Source: Brevibacillus dissolubilis
GTDB taxonomy: Bacteria > Bacillota > Bacilli > Brevibacillales > Brevibacillaceae
DNA: 64,000 nt
Assembly: GCF_006170445.1 (NCBI RefSeq)
Contig: NZ_VCNA01000010.1
Span: 62,001-126,000, forward strand
Reading direction: 5' to 3'
Positions 26,717 to 36,527 of the stretch are shown piece by piece. The position numbers were made by a program, and so were the translations under genes. A model generated the notes under the pieces. That model saw nothing but the letters and a program-made list of their open reading frames with translations, did no database searches and was not told the DNA's origin. The stretch's first letter is position 1. Every line of letters begins with the position of its first letter.

Positions 26717-26865
26717 TGAGTTAAGCTTTTCTTAAGAATTGGTTTAGCGGGTGTTTACCATTGGGCAGTATGCTTGAAGCAAGAAGGAATGCAATGTGGT
26801 TATCAGTAGGGTACGATAATGGCTAACCAGAGAATGAAACGGAAGAGAAAGCGGGTGGAAAGCCT

Positions 26866-28353
26866 ATGTCAATCCGCAAGCGGTTGATTTTATCTAACAT
26901 TGGTATGATTGTGGTGCCGTTGGTATTGTTTTTGTTGGCGGCGTCTCTGTTGTCATTGGTATACCAGCCTGATTGGGACGAGTTCCCGTGGGGAGATCGC
27001 AAGGATGGGCCCAAACGCCCGCCGGCGCCGGAGTTCATGCTGCATCAAGAGCTTCGTGAGCAGACGTTCGTCAATCCGGAGAAGTATCTGAATCAAAGTT
27101 ATCTGAAGAAGATTGACACGCGGTTGAAGAAAACAGATAATGCGCTGATCGTGCGAAAAGCAGACAAGCTCATCTACACGTCACCAAGTCTTCCAGACAT
27201 TCAAGAATTGGAGCTGCCGAGTTTTAACTTCAATGAACGCGGTCGTCCGATGTATGAGATCGGAGGGAAGACGTATGCGGTGATGAAGCATGACTTTTAT
27301 TTCCGTGATGGCAGTCAGGGATCTATCATGTTTGTGAAGGAAGCAAGTCCGGTGGAGGATTTTGCCTGGACATTCTATCCGGTGTTGTTCCTGTTGTTGA
27401 TTGGGTTATTGGTGTTGACCAACAGTATGCTGACGTATTTCGTGTCTCGCAGTATCGTGCGTCCGATTGATCAGCTGAAAGAGGCGGCACAGCAGATCTC
27501 AGAGGGCAACCTCGATTTCCGCTTGGAGGCGACGACCAAGGATGAATTGGGACAGCTTACCCATGCTTTTGAAGTGATGCGGGAAAAGCTGCAAGAGTCC
27601 ATCCGCATCCAGCTCCAGTATGAGGAGAACCGCAAAGAGCTGATCGCCAATATCTCGCATGACTTAAAAACCCCGATCACCGCGATCAAGGGTTATGTGG
27701 AAGGCATCCGCGACGGAGTAGCCAATACGCCGGAGAAGCTGGGACGGTATGTGCAGACCATCTCGACGAAAGCAAATGACCTGGATCATATGATTGATGA
27801 GCTGTTCCTGTACTCGAAGCTGGATCTGAACCGGTTGCCGTTTGAGTTCGAGACACTGAATCTGCGTGATTATATGCAGGATTATCTGGAGGAACTGCAG
27901 TTTGAGCTGGATAAAAGACAGGTGCAGCTGGCATTTGATGTACAGCAAGGAGCTACTTATCTGGTGACGGCTGACCGTGAGAAGCTGAAGCGGGTATTGA
28001 TCAATATCGTGCAGAACAGCCTGAAGTATATGGATAAGGCGGATAAGCGGCTGGATATCTGGCTGTCGGCCAAAGCGGGAACGGACGAAGAAGACGGCAC
28101 GGTCACGCTCGAAATCCAAGACAACGGGCCAGGGATCGAGGCGGAGAATCTGCCCTATATTTTTGACCGCTTTTACCGTACGGATCAGTCCCGCAACTCC
28201 CTGACAGGCGGAAGCGGCTTAGGGCTTGCCATCGTGAAGCGGATCATTGAGGAGCATGGCGGCACGATCGGCGCCACCAGTCAAATCGGTCAAGGGACAC
28301 GGGTGATCATCACCTTGCCGCAAGTCAAAGAAACCGAAGGAGGAGCCTTGTGA
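26866..28353 (+). CDS. Membrane sensor histidine kinase
   Basis: The 495-residue kinase has a first membrane helix (about 10-33), an extracellular sensor (about 34-160), a second helix (about 168-190), a HAMP domain, HisKA and HATPase_c. The phospho-acceptor His265 is in NISHDLKTP. N and G boxes are visible in IVQNSLKYMD, IQDNGPGI and GGSGLGLAIVKR. The extracellular part begins with a Pro- and Trp-rich stretch. It overlaps the response-regulator gene by four bases (GTGA), so the pair is co-expressed; the kinase-before-regulator order is the less common one. The signal is unknown. Confidence 0.93.
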   Translation: MSIRKRLILSNIGMIVVPLVLFLLAASLLSLVYQPDWDEFPWGDRKDGPKRPPAPEFMLHQELREQTFVNPEKYLNQSYLKKIDTRLKKTDNALIVRKADKLIYTSPSLPDIQELELPSFNFNERGRPMYEIGGKTYAVMKHDFYFRDGSQGSIMFVKEASPVEDFAWTFYPVLFLLLIGLLVLTNSMLTYFVSRSIVRPIDQLKEAAQQISEGNLDFRLEATTKDELGQLTHAFEVMREKLQESIRIQLQYEENRKELIANISHDLKTPITAIKGYVEGIRDGVANTPEKLGRYVQTISTKANDLDHMIDELFLYSKLDLNRLPFEFETLNLRDYMQDYLEELQFELDKRQVQLAFDVQQGATYLVTADREKLKRVLINIVQNSLKYMDKADKRLDIWLSAKAGTDEEDGTVTLEIQDNGPGIEAENLPYIFDRFYRTDQSRNSLTGGSGLGLAIVKRIIEEHGGTIGATSQIGQGTRVIITLPQVKETEGGAL

Positions 28354-29039
28354 AAAAGCTGTTGATTGTAGAAGACGAAGCAAGCATCGCTGAGCTGGAG
28401 CGGGATTATCTGGAGATCGAGGGATTCGAGGTGGACATGGCGCACAATGGAGAGGAAGGGCTTCGGATGGCGCTGGAAGGAGAGTATGATCTGCTTCTGC
28501 TGGATGTGATGCTCCCGGTGATAAGCGGCTTTGATATCTGCAAGCAGATCCGCAGCACCAAGGACATCCCGATCCTGATGGTCTCTGCCAAAAAAGAGGA
28601 TGTAGACAAAATTCGGGGGCTCGGTCTGGGCGCGGACGACTACATCGTCAAGCCGTTTAGCCCTAGTGAACTGGTCGCACGGGTCAAGGCACATCTGGCC
28701 CGCTACGACCGCCTGGTGGGACGCGAGGATCGGGAGACAGATGAGATCCAGATCCGCGGACTTCGCATCGATAAGGCTTCCCGCCGGGTATTCGTCAACG
28801 GAAAAGAAGTCCCGTGCACGACCAAGGAGTTCGACGTGCTGGTCTTCCTCGCTTCCAATCCCAACCGGGTATTTAGCAAAGAGCATCTGTTTGACCGCAT
28901 CTGGGGGATCGATTCGATGGGGGACATCGCGACCGTCACCGTGCACATTCGCAAAATCCGGGAAAAAATCGAGCATGATCCATCCAATCCGCAGTATGTG
29001 GAGACCGTGTGGGGAGCGGGGTACCGTTTTCACGCGTAG
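28350..29039 (+). CDS. OmpR-family response regulator
   Basis: The 229-residue regulator has a receiver domain (about 1-115) with phospho-acceptor Asp52 in LLLLDVMLP and the conserved Lys in IVKPFSPSEL. A winged-helix DNA-binding domain follows (about 130-228, with the typical end VETVWGAGYRF). GTG is the start, overlapping the kinase stop and preceded by aaggaggag. It is the partner of the upstream kinase. The alkaline phosphatase gene that follows is a candidate target, but no operator was identified. Confidence 0.93.
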   Translation: MKKLLIVEDEASIAELERDYLEIEGFEVDMAHNGEEGLRMALEGEYDLLLLDVMLPVISGFDICKQIRSTKDIPILMVSAKKEDVDKIRGLGLGADDYIVKPFSPSELVARVKAHLARYDRLVGREDRETDEIQIRGLRIDKASRRVFVNGKEVPCTTKEFDVLVFLASNPNRVFSKEHLFDRIWGIDSMGDIATVTVHIRKIREKIEHDPSNPQYVETVWGAGYRFHA

Positions 29040-29136
29040 GCTGGGCAGTCGGAGTATTCGCTTAGGCTCGGGCAGGCGAATTCCCTGCTTTACCAATCAT
29101 CACCTGCCATGGAATCGATCCGCTTGACAGATACTA

Positions 29137-29157
29137 CCCATGAATATTTTTCATGGG
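29137..29157 (+). promoter_or_regulatory. Hairpin overlapping a ribosome binding site
   Basis: A perfect eight-bp stem (29137-29144 with 29150-29157) around a five-base loop covers the first three bases of the gggagg site (29155-29160) of the alkaline phosphatase gene and an alternative upstream ATG. It could reduce translation initiation. Confidence 0.4.
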
Positions 29158-29167
29158 AGGGATCACG

Positions 29168-31258
29168 ATGAGACGCAACCTGCTCCACCTGTCACTGGCC
29201 ACCGTCCTCGCCGTCACGATGGCGGGATGTAACAACCAGGCCGGTCCTGAGAATCAGCGGAACCAACAGACACAACAGAACCAGCAGAACGGGCAAAACC
29301 AGCAGAACGCCCAGACCCAGCAAGCCCAGCAGAACAGCACCGGAATCAACGGACAGCGGCTGGATACGCGAAAAGCCAACTACGAGATGTACATGGACAC
29401 CGAAGACCGCATCCAAGCCTCCGATGAGATGGGCAACGCCGGAAGCGGCAAAAAAGGGGCCCAGACCCAAGCACAAGGCAACGGACAGAACGGCCCGCGC
29501 AAAATGGGGCAGCTCGGCAACAACGAGTTCGGCTTATCGATCAGTTCCCAGGATGACGCAGTCTCACTCGGACGGGATACGACTTATCGTCTTGCCGCCA
29601 ATCGCCGTCCGAAAAATGTAATCTTCATGGTCGGTGACGGTATGGGCATCGGTCAGATGGAAGTGGCCCGCCTGATGGAACACGGCAAGGAAGGCCAGCT
29701 CTACATGCAGACTCTCCCGCATGTTGCCTTCGTCCAGACTTACTCGGCCAACAATATCGTCACAGACTCTGCCGCTGCGGCGACCGCGCTTGCGACAGGA
29801 TTTAAGACCGACAATGAAAAAATCGGGGTCAACCCGGCAGGCCGCGAGGTGGACAGCATCCTCGATTTGTTCAAGCAAGCCGGTAAAAAAGTGGGCGTCA
29901 TCTCCACCAACACAGTGACAGACGCGACTCCCGCCGGTTTCACCGCCAGCATCCCTAACCGCTGGCTCGGGCAAGAGGATATCGCCCGTCAACAGCTGGA
30001 GGCCCAAGTCGACGTGATCCTCGGCGGCGGCGCCAAGACCTTCCGCCCGACCGACAAAAATCCCGTCAACTACATAGATGAGTTCCAAAAACGCGGCTAT
30101 ACCTACGTCTCCGACCGCGACCAACTGGATCAGGCACAGGGTGACAAGCTGCTCGGGCTTTTCCATGACTCGTACATGAATTACAAGCTCGACCGCGAAG
30201 AGATGAACAGCAACGAGCCTACGCTCAAAGAAATGACGCAAAAAGCGATCGAGGTGCTCAATCGCGGCAACCAAGGATTTTTCGTCATGGTTGAGGGGGC
30301 ACGGATCGATCACGCGGCACATGCTGCTGATATCACGAGCATCTGGAAAGAGACCGTAGAGTTCGACGAAGCTGTCCGCTATGCCACTGACTGGGCCAAG
30401 ATCGATGGGAATACCCTCGTCGTCGTCCTCGCCGACCACGAAACTATGGGGATCGCCGCCGCCGAGCCGATGGATTTGCAGAAGCTCAAGGAGATCCAAG
30501 TCTCTCCAGAGTTCATGGCAAGCAAGCTGGTCGCAGATCCGGCGACAGGCGATTTTACGGCAGACAGTCTGCGCGCAGTGTTTAAGCAATATGCCAATAT
30601 CGAGCTGACCGATGCAGAGATCGCTTCGTTTAACCAGCGTGTCAAAGACAGAGCAGGCAAGGTCTACGCCTCCTACCGCATCGGCTGGGAGATCGGCAGC
30701 CTGATCGCCTCGCACAACTCGGTCGGGGTGATGAGCAGTGACGTGCGGACATTGAGTGGAACAGGTGGTCACACGGCTAACATGGCACCTCTTTTTGCCT
30801 ATGGGGTTGGGGCGGAGAACTTCGACGGTGTGCTGGATAACACCGATATCCCACGCATGCTCGCCAAGATGATGGGTTATCAGTCGAACAACATCCGTGT
30901 CTATGTGAAGACGACAGCCGCCACAGGTGAGACCGAGTATCCGAAGATCAGCTTCCCGGTTCAGCCTTATGTCGCCAATGGACGCACGCTTGTGCCGATC
31001 CGCGAGATCTCCGAAGCGCTTGGCTCCACGGTGGAGTGGGACGCAGCCACACGCAAGGTTACGATGACCAAAGGGAATGACACGGTGACTCTTGTCATCG
31101 GACAGGCCAATGCGACCAAGAATGGGACGACACTGCCACTGGAAGTACCGGCTCAGATCACCAACGGAAAGACGTTCCTGCCGCTTCGTTTTGTAAGTGA
31201 GGCGCTGGGAGCGAAGGTGACATGGGAGGAAGCGTCGAGATCGGCTGTGATTGAGTAA
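29168..31258 (+). CDS. Alkaline phosphatase lipoprotein with CuAO-N domain
   Basis: The 696-residue protein has a lipobox (VTMAGC, lipidated Cys near residue 20), a Gln/Asn-rich linker, and a PhoA-type alkaline phosphatase domain (about 150-580). Metal and nucleophile motifs are visible: MVGDGMGIGQM, the nucleophile Ser201 in VTDSAAAATALATG, and VVLADHETMG. Residues about 590-696 form a copper-amine-oxidase-N-type domain in two halves (VPIREISEALGSTVEW and LPLRFVSEALGAKVTW). It releases phosphate at the cell surface. ATG at 29168 is preferred over 29153 because gggaggga precedes it. Confidence 0.92.
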   Translation: MRRNLLHLSLATVLAVTMAGCNNQAGPENQRNQQTQQNQQNGQNQQNAQTQQAQQNSTGINGQRLDTRKANYEMYMDTEDRIQASDEMGNAGSGKKGAQTQAQGNGQNGPRKMGQLGNNEFGLSISSQDDAVSLGRDTTYRLAANRRPKNVIFMVGDGMGIGQMEVARLMEHGKEGQLYMQTLPHVAFVQTYSANNIVTDSAAAATALATGFKTDNEKIGVNPAGREVDSILDLFKQAGKKVGVISTNTVTDATPAGFTASIPNRWLGQEDIARQQLEAQVDVILGGGAKTFRPTDKNPVNYIDEFQKRGYTYVSDRDQLDQAQGDKLLGLFHDSYMNYKLDREEMNSNEPTLKEMTQKAIEVLNRGNQGFFVMVEGARIDHAAHAADITSIWKETVEFDEAVRYATDWAKIDGNTLVVVLADHETMGIAAAEPMDLQKLKEIQVSPEFMASKLVADPATGDFTADSLRAVFKQYANIELTDAEIASFNQRVKDRAGKVYASYRIGWEIGSLIASHNSVGVMSSDVRTLSGTGGHTANMAPLFAYGVGAENFDGVLDNTDIPRMLAKMMGYQSNNIRVYVKTTAATGETEYPKISFPVQPYVANGRTLVPIREISEALGSTVEWDAATRKVTMTKGNDTVTLVIGQANATKNGTTLPLEVPAQITNGKTFLPLRFVSEALGAKVTWEEASRSAVIE

Positions 31259-31290
31259 AAAAGGATAGGATGAGCCTGACCATACCAAGA

Positions 31291-31355
31291 GCACCCCGTG
31301 GTAACAGACCGCACTCCAAGCACAGGGAGGATGTCTGTTCGACGGGGTGTTTTTT
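31291..31355 (+). terminator. Long-stem terminator
   Basis: gcaccccgt...gtaacagac pairs with gtctgttc...acggggtgt, followed by a T-run, 32 bases after the alkaline phosphatase stop. Confidence 0.75.
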
Positions 31356-31423
31356 ATGATAAGGTGTGGGTAGATAGGTAAGAACGTACCAGATCATCAC
31401 GACCGAAGAGAGGTGTCTTCTCT

Positions 31424-32860
31424 ATGAACAGCACGACCGTTATCACATCTCAATTGACCGAATACCTGCATACATACGCCTCCCACGGCTACTTCAACGG
31501 CTCCGTCCTCGTCGCCCACCAAGGCAACATCCTGCTCGCCGATGGATACGGCATGGCGAATATGGAACATGACGTGCCCAATACCAGCAAGACTAAGTTC
31601 CGTATCGCCTCGATCACCAAGCCCATCACCGCAACCGTGATTTTTCGTCTGATGGAGCAAGGTCTGCTGTCGCTTACCGATCGGCTCGCCACGTATTTCC
31701 CGGATTTCCCGCATGCGGATGAGATCACGATCCACCACCTCCTAAGCCACACCTCCGGCATCCCTAACTACACCGCGCGTCCTGACTTCTGGGACAGTAT
31801 CATGCGCCTGCCTGCCACACGGGAAAAGATGCTCGCTCAGATGACCGAATATCCGCTTGATTTCCAACCGGGGGAACGTTACAACTATTCCAACTCTGGT
31901 TACATGCTGCTCTCCTATATCATCGAAGACATCACCGGCCTGACCTATCCCCAAGCAGTCAAACAATTCGTCACCGACCCGCTCGGGATGCACGATACCG
32001 GGGTCGACGACGGCTATGTGCTGTTAAAAAACCGCGCTACCGGCTATGGTGTAGATGGAGGAATCGTTCATGCGCCCACGACGGATATGTCTGTCACGTA
32101 CGGTGCCTATGGGATGTATTCGACGGTAGAGGATTTGCACCGTTTTGCACAGGCACTGAGCCGTGGGACGTTGCTTGGCCCGGAATCTTTTGAGCAGATG
32201 ACCACGATTGTTCAGGAAGACTATGCCTGCGGCTGGGCGGTTCACGAGTTTGATACCCCGCACTACGGCAGGCAGAAGCGCCTGTGCCACTATGGGGATA
32301 TCTGCGGGTTTTGTGTCGACCTTCTGATCTATCCCGAGATCGAGTTGATCGTCGTCGTGCTGTCCAATATCGGGGTCACGCCGACGGTGAAATTCAGCCG
32401 TGATCTCTCCAAGCTGATCTTGGATGTGGAAGTGGAGATGCCGGAGATGAAGCGGAGCGTGGAAGAGACCGCAGGGATGGTGATGTCTGAGGAAGAGTTG
32501 ATGCCGTTTCTGGGGATTTATCAGATCGAGGGGACGGATCGGACAGTAGAGATTTCGCTGGTGGCGGGAGTGACGGACGAGCAACGTGAGCGGTCTGAGA
32601 CCGTATCGTCTAATCGACCATCTGACGACATCAAGCCCACCTCCCCCGGCATTCCGCACCTGCTCATCACCAAGCAGAACCAATACGGCGGAGTAGACCG
32701 CTATCATCTGACCATCACCGGAATCCTGGCAGATACCGTCCAGGCCGTCACCCACCACATCTGGGAAAAAGTCTGCTTCACACGCGCGTCAGATGGGAAC
32801 GTAACAGCACTGACCTATGAAGATGTCTATGGCATAAAATGGACCGCCCAACGAAAATAG
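31424..32860 (+). CDS. Serine hydrolase of the class C beta-lactamase family
   Basis: The 478-residue protein contains a beta-lactamase/transpeptidase-like domain (about 10-340). The SxxK nucleophile is Ser63 (ASITKP), the YxN motif lies in YNYSNSGYMLL near residue 150, and an HYG triad equivalent follows near 287. The C-terminal 130 residues form a separate domain typical of esterase/D-aminopeptidase-like members. No signal peptide is seen, so it probably acts in the cytoplasm and is not a secreted antibiotic resistance enzyme. Substrate is unknown; peptides or esters are likely. It is a single gene with promoter and terminator. Confidence 0.85.
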   Translation: MNSTTVITSQLTEYLHTYASHGYFNGSVLVAHQGNILLADGYGMANMEHDVPNTSKTKFRIASITKPITATVIFRLMEQGLLSLTDRLATYFPDFPHADEITIHHLLSHTSGIPNYTARPDFWDSIMRLPATREKMLAQMTEYPLDFQPGERYNYSNSGYMLLSYIIEDITGLTYPQAVKQFVTDPLGMHDTGVDDGYVLLKNRATGYGVDGGIVHAPTTDMSVTYGAYGMYSTVEDLHRFAQALSRGTLLGPESFEQMTTIVQEDYACGWAVHEFDTPHYGRQKRLCHYGDICGFCVDLLIYPEIELIVVVLSNIGVTPTVKFSRDLSKLILDVEVEMPEMKRSVEETAGMVMSEEELMPFLGIYQIEGTDRTVEISLVAGVTDEQRERSETVSSNRPSDDIKPTSPGIPHLLITKQNQYGGVDRYHLTITGILADTVQAVTHHIWEKVCFTRASDGNVTALTYEDVYGIKWTAQRK

Positions 32861-32885
32861 TTCCCGCCATCCCAGCAAGTATGCT

Positions 32886-32928
32886 AAGTCGTCTGCCCTT
32901 TTTTTCAAAAGGAGCGGGCGGCTTTTTT
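32886..32928 (+). terminator. Intrinsic terminator
   Basis: An interrupted stem between the gtctgccctttt side and the aaaaggagcgggcggc side with a T-run, 25 bases after the hydrolase stop. Confidence 0.7.
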
Positions 32929-32975
32929 CTATGTTGGGTAACTTTCTAAAAAAAATTAAAAAAGTAATCCTGAAA

Positions 32976-33004
32976 TATACATAATTACTAAAAATATGCC
33001 GATA
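32976..33004 (+). promoter_or_regulatory. SigD-like promoter motif of surface protein A
   Basis: tatacat (32976-32982), 15 bases, then gccgata (32998-33004). The same spaced pair lies before paralogs B and C. The downstream element matches the motility-sigma -10 (GCCGATA); the upstream element taca is one base off the usual taaa. Confidence 0.5.
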
Positions 33005-33064
33005 GGTAAAACAGGAAGAGTATTCCATTCTTCCGAAACTCTAGAAAAGAGGGAAGTGAGGAAG

Positions 33065-36000
33065 ATGACGAGATTACAAGAGATGTCGAGATGGCTTCGT
33101 GTCATGCTGCTGTTTTTACTCGTCTTTGCACAGGCTGTACCAGCGGTCGCCTTTGCCGAACAAGCTGAAAAAGCGGGGAAAGATCCAGAGGGGGCACAGA
33201 TTGATTACGTGGCGGCAACCAATGGATGGATCAAGGTGGCTTTTTCCAAGGAACTGGAGAAAGCACCCAAAGCCCGTGACTTCAGTATTACCACCCAGAT
33301 TAACGGGGGAACATCAAGCGAGGCAGAGATAGATTCACTCCGTTATGAAGAGCAGGAGCTGGCTGCCTATCTCAAAATCGCTCCTGTACAGCCGAAGGAC
33401 AAAAAACAAACCGTGGTGATCAGTGTGGATTATCAAGGTTTGAAGAAGAGTGCTAAAGCCTTTACGATTGGCGCAGCAGGAGTGGCAGCAGGCGTGAAGG
33501 CTGGGCAGCTCGTCAGCCCGGATGTGTCTGAGACGACAGGTGATATCATCGGTGTGGTCTATGATTACAATGGTGTTGATCCGATGGTTCCATTGGCGGG
33601 AGTCACTGTCACAGTGGATGGAACCGATATTTCCGTCGTCTCTGATGCAGAGGGGAAATATAAGATTTCTGATTTGCCGCCAGGGTATTATTATCTTGAC
33701 TATCATGGGGGTGCGGTTGACCGTCAGGATCTGTTGGATATGGACTGCATGGTATATGCAGGTCAGACGACGGAGGCGTTCCCGGCGTACATGGCACCAT
33801 TTAGCTCGATTATTTATGGCAGCGTGATTGATGAGACCGGAAAGGGGATTCCTGAGGCAAAGGTCACCATCACCCATGACGACTTCACCCGCAGTATGCT
33901 GACGGATGGGGAGGGCAACTTCCGTTTTAACGATCTTCCACAAGCATCATGGCCTGATACTTATACATATTCCGTGGAGGTCACCAAGACCGGATACCCG
34001 ACAAAACTCACAACCGCCAAGCCATATCTGGGCAGAGCGGCACACGTGGAATATATCCTTCTATATGATGACCCATCCACGACCACGGGTTCCATCTTTG
34101 GCAGAGTGAAGGGAAGCAATGGAATCGAGACGTATGATTTGCCGGGCATACCGGTAAGCCTCGAAGGTACTGACATCTCCACCGTGTCTGGGGAGAAGGG
34201 CTTCTTTTTCATCCAGAATGTCCCACCGGGCAGCTACAAGTTGTATTACAATGGTCAGCCTGCTGAGCATTCTGGATACGTGACGTTGCCAAACGAGATC
34301 ACAGCGGGGGAAACCGCGGTTGTCTACACGGTACATCTCAATCCTGATACGGGGATTATCATCGGTGAGGTAGTGGATGAGAATGGTCAGCCCCTTGCAG
34401 ATGCAACAGTCACGCTGAGAGGAAACCAAAATGCTCACACCGACAGCGTCACCACAGATGTCTACGGAACGTACCGTTTCAATAAAGTGCCGCAAGACCC
34501 CCTATACTCCGACATGACGTACACCATTCGGGCGAGCAAGCCGGATTATACCGAAGGATTGTTGTATGAGGTCAACCCGCGCATGGGATATGCGATTACG
34601 GCTGAGACGATTACACTGACCTCATCTGCTCACTTCGCTACGGTTACGGGTACGGTAAAAGGCAGCTTTGACGGGAATGTCTATCCTCTCCAAGGTGTCT
34701 CCGTCTCCGTGATGAAGGATGGTTCTTATATTGACCGCGACGGAAGAACAGACGAGCAGGGGAATTTCACGATCCAAAACATACCAGAGGGAGATTATCA
34801 GATCTCCTATTACGCTAGCAATACGGGACATGCAGATTATGACAGTTGGACGTATCACCTCACCGCGGGTCAAATCACACAGGTGGACGAGGTCATCGTC
34901 CCACTGGTCACAGGTACCGTAACAGGTATCGTCAAGAATGAAGCAGGAGCTCCGCTCAAAGACGTCAGAGTGGCGATCATGGATAATGGTATGCACAGAG
35001 ACGCCGTGACCGATGCAGACGGCCGCTTTACTTTTACCAACGTTAGACAAAGCACTGAGGGTACAAGCTTGACCTATACGATCCAAGCCAACTGGATTGG
35101 ATATGAGACGACAAGAGTATCCGTGACACCTGTCATCGGAGGAACCGTAGAAGTGCCGATCACCTTGCCGATCAGCAACACACCTGTCTTTAACCAAAAC
35201 CAAGGCGGCAAAGGCGGTTATCTAGCTGGAGCGTACCAGCTTACATCCTATCAGCCGACCGTCCACAACTGGACACGCCAATCAAGCGTTTCCCTCAACC
35301 GCTTCGTCAGCCAAAAATGGAAGCATCAGCTGGAAGGAGCCACAACCAGCCAAGCGGTACAAGCCTCCTCGACCATCATTGACCGCTTCGGCACAATCTA
35401 TCTGAGTGCGACCAACACCTACACGCTCTACGCGATCAACCCGGACGGTACGCAGAAGTGGAAGTTCAAGGGCAGCGGTTTTATCAAAGACCCAGCCATT
35501 GGTGCAGACGGAACCATCTATGTCCCGACCTCCAACGGCTACCTCTACGCGGTCAACCCGAACGGTACGCTCAAATGGAGCTATAAAACCCAAGGCTACT
35601 CCCACACCGCCCCTGTCATCGGAGCAGACGGCACGATCTACATCGGTTCCACATCTGGTAATCTTTATGCTCTCAATCCGAACGGCACGCTCAAATGGAA
35701 ATCGCTTGTCGTCGATGCCACGACCACACTCAATGCTCCGTACAGAGGCATGGCGATCGGCACAGACGGCACGATCTATGCGGCGATCAACACCAAGCTA
35801 TTCGCGCTGACCCCGACAGGTACAGCCAAGTGGTCGTACACCACAGGCGGAGCGCTCTCCGGTGTTGCCTTGGATGCAACAGGCACGATCTACACAGGTT
35901 CCTATGACAACTACATGTACGCGATCAATGCCAACGGTACGCTAAAGTGGAGATACTATACGGCCAATGATATCAATACTTCAGCAGCCATCGGTTCTGA

Positions 36001-36295
36001 CGGCACGATCTATTTCGGCTCCAACGACATGAGTATCTATGCCCTTAATCCAAATGGAACAAAAAAATGGTCATACAAAACAGGCGGGGCGATCTACTCG
36101 ACTCCGATCATTGACGCCAATAATGGCATCTGGTTCGGTTCGGCTGACAGCAAGCTGTACCGGATGACCAATACAGGCACAGTAGATGCTACCTTCACGC
36201 TGGGGGGGCGCACCTGGTCTTCTCCAGCGATCGGTTCTTACTCCCGACTCTATATCGCCGCGGATGACAACGCGGTCTACTCCTTCGGTTATTAG
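33065..36295 (+). CDS. Giant surface protein A: CarboxypepD-reg repeats + PQQ-type propeller
   Basis: The 1076-residue exported protein has a signal peptide (about 1-32, [17 protein letters not shown]) and an Ig-like first domain (about 35-145, YVAATNGWIKVAFSK). About six carboxypeptidase-regulatory-like beta-sandwich repeats follow (about 155-705), each with an ADATVTL...TDVYGTYRFNKVP pattern. The C-terminal beta-propeller (about 745-1076) has PQQ-like repeats such as [20 protein letters not shown]. It has no SLH, sortase or lipid anchor. Such proteins are probably binding or adhesive, not enzymatic. ATG at 33065 follows a gtgagg site; a SigD-like motif lies upstream. It is the first of three paralogs. 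Confidence 0.88.
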   Translation: MTRLQEMSRWLRVMLLFLLVFAQAVPAVAFAEQAEKAGKDPEGAQIDYVAATNGWIKVAFSKELEKAPKARDFSITTQINGGTSSEAEIDSLRYEEQELAAYLKIAPVQPKDKKQTVVISVDYQGLKKSAKAFTIGAAGVAAGVKAGQLVSPDVSETTGDIIGVVYDYNGVDPMVPLAGVTVTVDGTDISVVSDAEGKYKISDLPPGYYYLDYHGGAVDRQDLLDMDCMVYAGQTTEAFPAYMAPFSSIIYGSVIDETGKGIPEAKVTITHDDFTRSMLTDGEGNFRFNDLPQASWPDTYTYSVEVTKTGYPTKLTTAKPYLGRAAHVEYILLYDDPSTTTGSIFGRVKGSNGIETYDLPGIPVSLEGTDISTVSGEKGFFFIQNVPPGSYKLYYNGQPAEHSGYVTLPNEITAGETAVVYTVHLNPDTGIIIGEVVDENGQPLADATVTLRGNQNAHTDSVTTDVYGTYRFNKVPQDPLYSDMTYTIRASKPDYTEGLLYEVNPRMGYAITAETITLTSSAHFATVTGTVKGSFDGNVYPLQGVSVSVMKDGSYIDRDGRTDEQGNFTIQNIPEGDYQISYYASNTGHADYDSWTYHLTAGQITQVDEVIVPLVTGTVTGIVKNEAGAPLKDVRVAIMDNGMHRDAVTDADGRFTFTNVRQSTEGTSLTYTIQANWIGYETTRVSVTPVIGGTVEVPITLPISNTPVFNQNQGGKGGYLAGAYQLTSYQPTVHNWTRQSSVSLNRFVSQKWKHQLEGATTSQAVQASSTIIDRFGTIYLSATNTYTLYAINPDGTQKWKFKGSGFIKDPAIGADGTIYVPTSNGYLYAVNPNGTLKWSYKTQGYSHTAPVIGADGTIYIGSTSGNLYALNPNGTLKWKSLVVDATTTLNAPYRGMAIGTDGTIYAAINTKLFALTPTGTAKWSYTTGGALSGVALDATGTIYTGSYDNYMYAINANGTLKWRYYTANDINTSAAIGSDGTIYFGSNDMSIYALNPNGTKKWSYKTGGAIYSTPIIDANNGIWFGSADSKLYRMTNTGTVDATFTLGGRTWSSPAIGSYSRLYIAADDNAVYSFGY

Positions 36296-36342
36296 GAGGA
36301 TTAATGGCATTCCGCTGTGAGTAAGAAGCTTCACCGTAACTC

Positions 36343-36386
36343 AAAAAGTCCTGTCCTACCTCTTTGTGGAAGGGACAGGGCTTTTT
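36343..36386 (+). terminator. Intrinsic terminator
   Basis: aaaaagtcctgtcc pairs with gggacagggcttttt (one mismatch), 47 bases after surface protein A. Confidence 0.85.
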
Positions 36387-36438
36387 CTCATATTGTTCAC
36401 AAGGATGTAAAAACCCTCAGAAAAATATAGTGTAAGGA

Positions 36439-36467
36439 TATACATGTTTTTACTAAATATACCGATA
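36439..36467 (+). promoter_or_regulatory. SigD-like promoter motif of surface protein B
   Basis: tatacat (36439-36445), 15 bases, then accgata (36461-36467); same layout as before genes A and C, with the first base of the downstream element changed. Confidence 0.45.
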
Positions 36468-36527
36468 CGAGAAAGGAAGAGATTACCACTCTTCTCCATT
36501 CAGAAAAAAAGGGGGATGTACAGACAG

